From: Tieghemiomyces parasiticus
Lineage: Eukaryota; Kickxellomycota; Dimargaritomycetes; Dimargaritales; Dimargaritaceae
Assembly (NCBI GenBank): GCA_027575765.1
Contig: JANBPT010000416.1
Location: 1-37,191 of the forward strand
Direction: 5' to 3'
DNA length: 37,191 nt
Part shown: positions 30,889 to 37,191 of the stretch, piece after piece
How the letters are laid out: each line of letters starts with the position of its first letter
How positions within the stretch are numbered: the first letter of the stretch is position 1
Made by a program: the position numbers and the translations under genes
Notes under the pieces: model-generated
Databases searched by the model: none
Told to the model about the DNA's origin: nothing
Seen by the model: only the letters and a program-made list of their open reading frames with translations

Positions 30889-31559
30889 ATGAAGGTTGAA
30901 AAGGCGTTTGGACCCCTGCTCAGCAATTACGAGGTGCTGACGCTCCTCAAAGAGCAGGAGGCCTACCGGAAAGCCCAAGGGAAAATGGAATCGAGCCACG
31001 TAGCCAACCTATCCACAATCCAGTTCGAGGTGGGTCTTGGGTCTCTATGCCACGGAGGTGGAACTGACAGCCATGAATGCGTCGAGCGCTATACAACAGG
31101 TATCTAACACCCTCAGCGCACACTCGCCAATACCATTCTCTTCGTGTACCCCACCTAGTGCCTGAAGTACCTCAATGACAGCCCCTGCTCGGTGCAGAGC
31201 GCCGAGGCCGTCAGCAGCCTGTTGACACAGATCAAGGACTTTGCGCTCACCAAAGCCGAAAAGCTCCAAATCCTCAACCTCCGGCCCAGGTCGGCTGTCG
31301 AGCTGCACATTGTAAGTCGTTCTTCATGTTTTGATGGCAATGTCACCTCCACCCAAACTGCGCAGCCTTCTAGTCGCTAACCTATAATGCGTCTCGCTCA
31401 ATTCCCAACTGCCATTAGCTCATCGAGGAGTGTGAGGAACGATTTGAGCCTGAACGGCTAGACGAATTGCTGGAAATCATTGCCGCTTCGCTGCCCCACT
31501 TTGGTCCCGAGGAGGAAGAGGAAGAGGGCCAGGACGAAGAGATGGACGAGGCCGAGTAG
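30889..31559 (+). CDS. RPC17: RNA polymerase III subunit RPC17 (CRCP/RPC9)
   Basis: Three exons on the plus strand: 30889-31029, 31159-31311, 31419-31559, giving 144 aa. RPC17 is the Rpb4-like half of the RPC17-RPC25 stalk of RNA polymerase III and is needed for initiation at tRNA and 5S genes. The spliced protein matches the family along its whole length: EKAFGPLLSNYEVLTLLKEQ, NLSTIQFE joined to CLKYLNDSPC, LTKAEKLQILNLRPRSAVE, then LIEECEERFEPERLDELLEI. It ends in a strongly acidic tail. Introns are 129 nt (GTGGGT-TAG) and 107 nt (GTAAGT-TAG), both phase 0. The ATG at 30889 is the only one upstream of the conserved start in this frame. It converges with SCFD2, with only about 130 bp between stops. 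Confidence 0.93.
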
Positions 31560-31690
31560 GGCGGAGCCCAACACGACATGGCCCGTTATCAAGTAAAATG
31601 AACCTGTATGTACTCTTCATGGTAGATTTATGACCGACGGTGCAGTGGTGGAGATCCAGGACGAATGCATGTCAGGCTAGGCGTAGCCCA

Positions 31691-34210
31691 TCATTCTACG
31701 TCTTCAAGGTCGTAAACCTGTTTGAGGACGGCCCGGCGACCGGTAATCTTCGTAGTTCCCAGAATGATCTGCGCGAACGGTAGTGCAATAATAAGTGGGT
31801 AACAGGTAGCGCTAGTTAGAGCCGGTATACGGGTGTAATCCCCCCGCAAGCACATATCTTCACGATCGTGGCCGGTCTCAGTATTCGTGACGTAACTTAC
31901 CTCAGGTGCCTGTGGGATGTCGGCTATGATGCGCTCGCGGAACATCTGGATCTCCCAAAACGTCAACCCGCCAGTGACGAAGATGTAGACGGGGCCTGGG
32001 TTATCGAATGGGTGCCGGCCGGTGGCACCAGCGGTCGTCGACTTAATGAGGCGACCAAACCCAGTTAGGTAGTTGCTGAGTTGGCCGCCGCCCCGACGGA
32101 AGGGTTGTAGGTCGGCGAACACCCGTGCACTCTGTTCAGGACTTAGGACCGGGCCGGCCTGGCCCGTCGGTGATGTAGCGCGGCTGCCTGCGGGCGACTT
32201 TGTAGATGGGTTCCACGACTGACCCAGGGCCTCAGCTACCTGAACCAGCAGAGGTACGTACGATTGGGCCGCCTGCGGCCGGTGCAGATGGCGGAAATGT
32301 GCCAAACCCTGTCGGGCCTCGGCCACGGCGCGGAGGTGCTGGAAAGCGGTTTCGAGGTATAGGGAAAATCGGGCTTTCTGTGTAGCTCCTGCGGCAGAGG
32401 CAGGGGCGCGGAGGGAAAGCCAGCGGCCGAAGGCCTCCTCGAGCCGTTCGCGGAACGCCGCCTCGTGCTGGGCGAGCGGGTTGGCCTCAGTGGATGGGGC
32501 CGCCGCGTCGCCCACGATGGAGTACGCAATGAGCAATAGGGACATAATGGTGTCAAGTGCATACGTCGGCCGCCCGTCAGAGTGTAGCAGCGTGTTGACC
32601 GTTTCGCCCGATCCAGGCGCCGTAGCGTCGAAGGGCAGCCATTCGGAGGGGAAGGTCTCGGCGTCGGGCAAGATGTCTAGTACGCGGGCTAGCACCTCCG
32701 CCCCGTCGTCTGTGTCCTCATTGGTGGTGAGGCAAAGTACCTTTTCCAACCCCACCACCTCATCCCACTTGCGCTCGGCCGCGGCCCGCAGGGTCGTCAC
32801 GGCCGCCGTGGCCAAGACTAGTGCCGAACCCATGGGACCTTGCCAGAGGTCGGACCGATTCCGGCAAGCATTAAGTGCCTTCTGGAGTTGTGCTGGGGCA
32901 ACCTTACCCAACGCCTTAGGTAGTTTGACCTTGACTTGGGCTTGGGTCAGAGTATCGGCCAGCCGCTTGCGGATGAGGATGAGGCCCGCCCGTTGATTCA
33001 GGCCCCGGAGCTGGTCGAGGAAGGACCGTGGCGAAGTTACCGCATCCTGATTTGACGAAGGCGGTGACTGCTGGGCCAGCGCGACGTTCAGTGAGTAGGG
33101 GAAGGATCGGTCGGCGTCCTCAATGCCGCCTGTTTTAGCGCCCTCGTTGTAATCAGCGACCACGCCTCGGTCGCCGTCGGCCGTCCCGGGGAACGGCGGC
33201 AAAGCGGCTAGTATATTGTCGAGGATATGGTCGCTGTGCATCGCCGGGGCCACCAGATCGAGGTTCCGGTCAATCAAGATCACTGATGTCGGGGTGATCC
33301 GGTCCATCCCGTCCACCTGGGCCGCCGCATCGACCATGGCAGCGGCCGTCCGCTTGGCGAAACGACCGAGGGTGTGCACCTCCGGCTTCAGCCCCCGGCC
33401 GGCAAAGTAGGCGGCCAGGGCCTGGCCGACATCCTGAGCTTGGGCCACACGGCGCTCAAACGCTTTTGCCACTGCCGACTCGCTTTCAGGGGTCGCGGCA
33501 GCTGTACCGTATGAGGGGAAAATGGACCGACACGCCGGAATGGTGAAGATATCGTTAGCCAGCTGCGCATGTAGGAGCGGGGCATAACAAATGCTCACAG
33601 TGGGATGCGGTCGGTCCTCAGCATCTTCAGTATCTGACCGGGTCCAGGCCAGGATACCCGGTCTCAGTTTCCCGTAAGGTTCCCGCGTGGCCTCCAGGTC
33701 GCGGTCGATGTCGTGACCGAATATATCGTCACTAGCGTTGTCGTCGTTATCGTCCTCTTCAGCCGTAAATCCATCAAGTGGCCGCTGAATTTCCGCTGGA
33801 ACCCCCGTATAGAAAGTGTACCTGTGGTAACGGTGGTGGCCCATCACGATGGCCAGCTCGGACTGGTGGTGGTATAGGTCGCGGGCCAGGAGGAATACGG
33901 CATCAGTGGGCTCAGGCGGAGACAATGGCCGCGCAAAGGCTTCGTCTGTCGGCCCGGGGAACCCATCTTCTGTTAGGTCGGTGGTGATGATGCGGTCGAC
34001 CTCTTCGTGCAGATGGCGAACTACCCGTGCGCCCACGGGAGGGCCGTCCGGGTTGGTAGTGGAGTCGGAGGGGGCCATCAAATCGGTCAGGGCATTCGGC
34101 CGGTTCCACATGAGCGTGTGTGGGACGTCATCGTCGAGATAGACCACGGCATTCCGTAGGTTAGGGTCACCGGTGAGGTCCGTCCAGAATGCGGAAACTA
34201 AAGGGTCCAT
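31691..34210 (-). CDS. SCFD2: Sec1/Munc18-family protein SCFD2
   Basis: Two exons on the minus strand (34210-31901, 31768-31691; intron 132 nt, GTAAGT-CAG) encode 795 aa. Sec1/Munc18 proteins bind SNAREs and guide vesicle fusion; SCFD2 is a poorly studied member. Landmarks that match animal SCFD2 in order: NAVVYLDDDVPHTLMW near the N-terminus, TSVILIDRNLDLVAPAMHSD with ILAALPPFPG in the middle, KVAPAQLQKALNACR, ATAAVTTLRAAAERKWDEVV, and near the end VYIFVTGGLTFWEIQMFRE joined to IILGTTKITG. Acidic and Ala/Pro-rich inserts make it longer than the animal protein (about 684 aa). The frame stays open upstream to another ATG at 34336, which would add 42 residues; 34210 is preferred because it lies about 20 residues before the conserved start. 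The intron is a multiple of three and free of stops. SCFD2 is preferred over VPS33 or SLY1, but by motif only. Confidence 0.85.
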   Translation of the reverse strand: MDPLVSAFWTDLTGDPNLRNAVVYLDDDVPHTLMWNRPNALTDLMAPSDSTTNPDGPPVGARVVRHLHEEVDRIITTDLTEDGFPGPTDEAFARPLSPPEPTDAVFLLARDLYHHQSELAIVMGHHRYHRYTFYTGVPAEIQRPLDGFTAEEDDNDDNASDDIFGHDIDRDLEATREPYGKLRPGILAWTRSDTEDAEDRPHPTVSICYAPLLHAQLANDIFTIPACRSIFPSYGTAAATPESESAVAKAFERRVAQAQDVGQALAAYFAGRGLKPEVHTLGRFAKRTAAAMVDAAAQVDGMDRITPTSVILIDRNLDLVAPAMHSDHILDNILAALPPFPGTADGDRGVVADYNEGAKTGGIEDADRSFPYSLNVALAQQSPPSSNQDAVTSPRSFLDQLRGLNQRAGLILIRKRLADTLTQAQVKVKLPKALGKVAPAQLQKALNACRNRSDLWQGPMGSALVLATAAVTTLRAAAERKWDEVVGLEKVLCLTTNEDTDDGAEVLARVLDILPDAETFPSEWLPFDATAPGSGETVNTLLHSDGRPTYALDTIMSLLLIAYSIVGDAAAPSTEANPLAQHEAAFRERLEEAFGRWLSLRAPASAAGATQKARFSLYLETAFQHLRAVAEARQGLAHFRHLHRPQAAQSYVPLLVQVAEALGQSWNPSTKSPAGSRATSPTGQAGPVLSPEQSARVFADLQPFRRGGGQLSNYLTGFGRLIKSTTAGATGRHPFDNPGPVYIFVTGGLTFWEIQMFRERIIADIPQAPEVSYVTNTETGHDREDMCLRGDYTRIPALTSATCYPLIIALPFAQIILGTTKITGRRAVLKQVYDLEDVE

Positions 34211-34533
34211 GGTATGCTCGGCTTGTCGGTCCGGCCGTAGTAGGTCGATGAGAAAAGGGATACGAGCGTGGGGTAATGGGTGGAGTCCAGAAGAGTAAGG
34301 TGTCGATGTGGAGGGAAGAGGGTGGCCTAAAGCCATACCACATATTCGGCGTGCTTGTTGGACGTGGCGGGCTCCAAAATCGGTCTGCACGTCACTGGGT
34401 CAAGCTAATATCGCTTTATCATGACACCACGTCCCTTCTCTCCTTCGCCAACTCAAATTCTTTATTGAGAAACAGAGATACACAGTGGGTGTAACAGAAA
34501 CCCACACCGTTTCGGCGTCTGTCCTCAGCAATG
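34211..34533. other. Spacer between SCFD2 and PIG-B genes
   Basis: 323 bp between the SCFD2 start and the PIG-B stop, both on the minus strand. It holds the SCFD2 promoter/leader, including the alternative upstream ATG at 34336. No TATA box recognised. Confidence 0.5.
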
Positions 34534-36428
34534 TTAGGTTCGGCGCAGGAGTACCACATCGCCCCGACGTCGCGAGTCACCATTCCAATGGGTGTTGAAA
34601 AATCGACGGTCCTCTAGGTAGCCATTTAGGGTAAAAATGGGGGCGAGGGCCGGCAGGTCCACGGAAAATATCACAATATGGCTCGGCAGGGGCGAAAAGT
34701 GCAGGGCAGTATCGCGGGGCAGAGCAAACAGGTCACCCGCCCCAGAAGCAGTATGGTTAGTCGATGCTGCCGGCTCCGTCGGACTGGCGGGCTGTAGGCG
34801 GGCCAGGTAGTCCACGAGGAAGGCGGCCGGATCGCGACCAAACTCCCCGGACGGATACTGATAGTGGTCCCCCGCTTTGATTTGTTCCGGTTCAAGTGGC
34901 GGATCGCAGGCTAGATACGACAGGGTCACATCATAATGGAGGTGGCTATAGTAGGGCGTAGAGTGGCAGGGCATGAGGAACAGTATGTGGTGGACCCTTG
35001 GCTGGGTACTCTGACGACGCACGTCCCCACGCAGGTAATTGACGACGTCCACAACTCCGCGCTGGTGTACCAGGTTGGTGTAGCCGATAGCACCCAGGGA
35101 ACCTATGATCAGAGCGGCCAGGAGCAACTGGCGACGGCTGCCAAACGGGTGGTGTAAGGCCGAACGGATTGTGCCAAAGGCGGACTTGGTCGTGGCTGCT
35201 GTGGTTTGCGGCGAAAAGAAGGCAAACAAGCCCGCGCCTGATAGGGTGAGCCAGATTGGGAGAAGGCAGGTTAGGAACCGGGCCTCTTTATGCTCGAGTA
35301 AACTGTACCCGGCCACCACAGCCAGGGCCGTAATTGTGCCCGCTGTGAGGACGTGGGTGAGGTGGATCCTACATGATAAACCCCGAGGGCGAACCACGGC
35401 AGGTAGGCTGTGAGCAGTGCTGGAAGGCCGGCTGCAAGGTACCAAAACCAGGGCTCGACACCGAACCAGGTACTGAGGTTGCGTTGCACGTTGAACTGGA
35501 AGAAATTGTAGGGAGTGAACACCCAGGTACCATAGAAGGCGTAGTCAATCAGCATCATGGCGCCCACGGCTGCAGCACCGATGGTGACAGTCGCAGCGAG
35601 AAGCCCAGGTAGCAGCTCGGTAAAGAAGCGTCGCGGACCCTGGTAGACAAGCCATCGCCAGAGCAACGGAACGGCGGCGCAGGACCAGACTAGAGCCCCC
35701 GTCGGCCGCAGGATGCACCCCAGGGCGGCCCAGGCCAACGACCGCACGTAGGCCCTCCAAGGGAAATTCGCTGCAGTTTCGGCTCTCACAGCGACGTAAA
35801 GAGGCCAATGGTACAGCGCCACGGCCACCGCGGCCGTCTCGGCGGCATTGCCTAGCGGGCGGACCATAAGGGTACCCATAGGGTAGGATAGCAACGATGC
35901 CACAAGGGTCCAATCGGCCACTAGAGGCCCCAGGTACCGCCGGCTGAACTTATAAGTATACCAGTCGATTATGGCCGCCGTGGTGGCACCAAGTACGATC
36001 GGAGGTAGATAAACCGCCCATGCCGTACCATCCACGGCCAAGAAAGCAGCGGTAGCGTTGGGCGAGTCGGACTTAGCGGGACCCAATTGAAATGGATCAT
36101 CGACGGGGAGAACCCACTGTACCAGCCGGTAGAGTGTGCTCACATAGAACGGGTAGGCATAACTGCGGAGTTGGTGGTGCCATTCCCAAGTAAGGTATCC
36201 AGTACCAAATACGACCCGGTGGGCCACCTCTAAACTTTGCCACGTCTCGTCCGGGACTAGGTAAGTGCTGACCGAATAGGCATTGGCGAGGCGGTAGAGG
36301 AGAAGCGCGCCAAACCATACCAAAGACGGTGACGACGAGGAACTGCCTTGGGATACAGGTCGGTTCCGGGGAATTGAGCCGGCGCTCGCAGGACGGATTG
36401 ATTTCGGCCCCCGGCGTCGCAGAGGCAT
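34534..36428 (-). CDS. PIGB: GPI mannosyltransferase 3 (PIG-B/GPI10), with a frameshift
   Basis: The enzyme adds the third mannose to the GPI anchor in the ER lumen (GT22 family, polytopic membrane protein). Two overlapping frames carry the gene. The first runs from the ATG at 36428 to about 35375: TYLVPDETWQSLEVAH (conserved acidic pair D60-E61), FGTGYLTWEW, several hydrophobic helices, DYAFYGTWVFTPYNFFQFN, and WFWYLAAGLPALL. The second runs to 34534: AGYSLLEHKEARFLTCLLP, LVHQRGVVDVVNYL, FLMPCHSTPYYSHLHYDV, and GYLEDRRFFNTHWN. Each part matches PIG-B and together they cover it fully. The frames differ by one base, near 35345-35385. No intron fits: the only GT...AG pair there is 30 nt long and does not restore frame. 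A missing base, perhaps in the four-C run at 35381-35384, would join them. Either an assembly error or a recent mutation. Confidence 0.88.
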
Positions 36429-37191
36429 GTTGGTACGAATGGAAAAGTCTAGGAAACGGCTAAACGATGGTAAATAGAATGGGGAACTCGCGGCCAAGCA
36501 CCAATACCGACGTAATCAGTACCGACCGGAATGCGGCAACAGAGTCGCTACTAAAAGTGGCCAGGACGCCGTGGTGTCTGCCGCATTATGGACTGGACCT
36601 CACTTTTCCGACACTGTGCATGATTGAACCTATGGGTAGTAGGGGCAGCAATCAAACAGTGCAGCAGCAACTAATGGCTCTTGTCGCCTACAAATATCAA
36701 CAAACGACCAAAACTAGCGTCCAAGGATTCCCCCATACTATTATACTACGCCAAGCGCCGTGGTCGATTGTGCGATGTCAGCCACGTTACCAAGATCAGT
36801 TTCCAGACGGCGCGGATGGGCACAGGCATAGCCTGTTTTCTCACGTCTCCAGCGTCTCAGCCCGTGGCCACCTACAGCAGTTTGGGCCACTCAGCGCTAC
36901 ACTTTGCCGCTATGATCACTACGAAGTGTGGCTGTAACCATCTCCTCCACCACGCTGTACCCAATTTCACCAGTACACCAAACTTTTGTCACAAGGGAGT
37001 CCTGGGGCCTGGCCATCAGTGGCCACACAACACACCTAACCGATAGCCTCCACTCCGGCCCCCTGGCCTACGAGGAAGGGGGCGATTAGACATATGGAGA
37101 TCGAGCAGGTCACCCAACTCCTACACCCGCTTTGTATAGCATCCCCACCCTATAATTCCATTGGGCTAAATGTGAAAATATATACTAACTT
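36429..37191. other. Right-end spacer, promoter side of PIG-B
   Basis: 763 bp up to the window edge. It should include the PIG-B promoter. Two overlapping open frames (36467-36937 and 36681-37046, plus) lack recognisable domains or splice structure and are probably chance. Confidence 0.5.

Noticed and set aside
35345..35374. 30-nt intron (GTAGGA…CACAG) in PIG-B
   Set aside because: Far shorter than any other intron here, and its removal leaves the upstream frame unchanged, so it cannot join the two halves.
1..37191. Transposons, integrated viruses, secondary-metabolite cluster, CRISPR or bacterial operons
   Set aside because: No transposase, reverse transcriptase, capsid, synthase or repeat-spacer pattern was seen; the genes are ordinary eukaryotic housekeeping genes.

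Overview
This is nuclear DNA from a eukaryote, most likely a fungus and probably an early-diverging filamentous lineage. That placement is an inference from the gene set, not proven here. The evidence: genes carry spliceosomal introns of about 95-200 nt with GTRNGN donors and YAG acceptors; coding DNA is GC-rich with a C/G-rich third position; spacers are 0.1-2 kb; and all 13 recognised proteins are conserved eukaryotic housekeeping factors. There are no operons, phages, CRISPR arrays, rRNAs or convincing tRNAs or transposons.

Layout, left to right: about 2.1 kb without a gene; a mitochondrial alpha-ketoacid dehydrogenase kinase (+); an ING-family PHD protein (-); the nonsense-mediated decay factor UPF3 (-, 4 exons); gluconokinase (-); about 2 kb of spacer; a NAPE-PLD-like metallo-beta-lactamase lipase with a membrane anchor (+); the meiotic factor MND1 (-, 8 exons); the C-terminal two thirds of APC1 (+); about 1.6 kb of spacer; WDR70 (-, 3 exons); MICOS subunit MIC60 (+); an EHD-type dynamin-like ATPase (-, 2 exons); RNA polymerase III subunit RPC17/CRCP (+, 3 exons); the Sec1-family protein SCFD2 (-, 2 exons); GPI mannosyltransferase 3 PIG-B/GPI10 (-, with a frameshift); and a final 0.8 kb without a gene.

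The genes do not form one pathway. Two divergent pairs may share promoters: MND1/APC1 (551 bp) and WDR70/MIC60 (730 bp). Exon structures were derived by hand from splice signals, frame continuity and recalled family motifs. All proposed joins keep frame, except in PIG-B, where an intron cannot explain the frame change.

I found no convincing new multi-gene system. The observations most worth checking are the APC1 gene without its N-terminal propeller region, the EHD ATPase that lacks its EH domain but carries an NPF motif, the frameshift in PIG-B, a GC-AG intron in UPF3, the single-codon first coding exon of MND1, and two stop-free introns of 3n length (WDR70, SCFD2).
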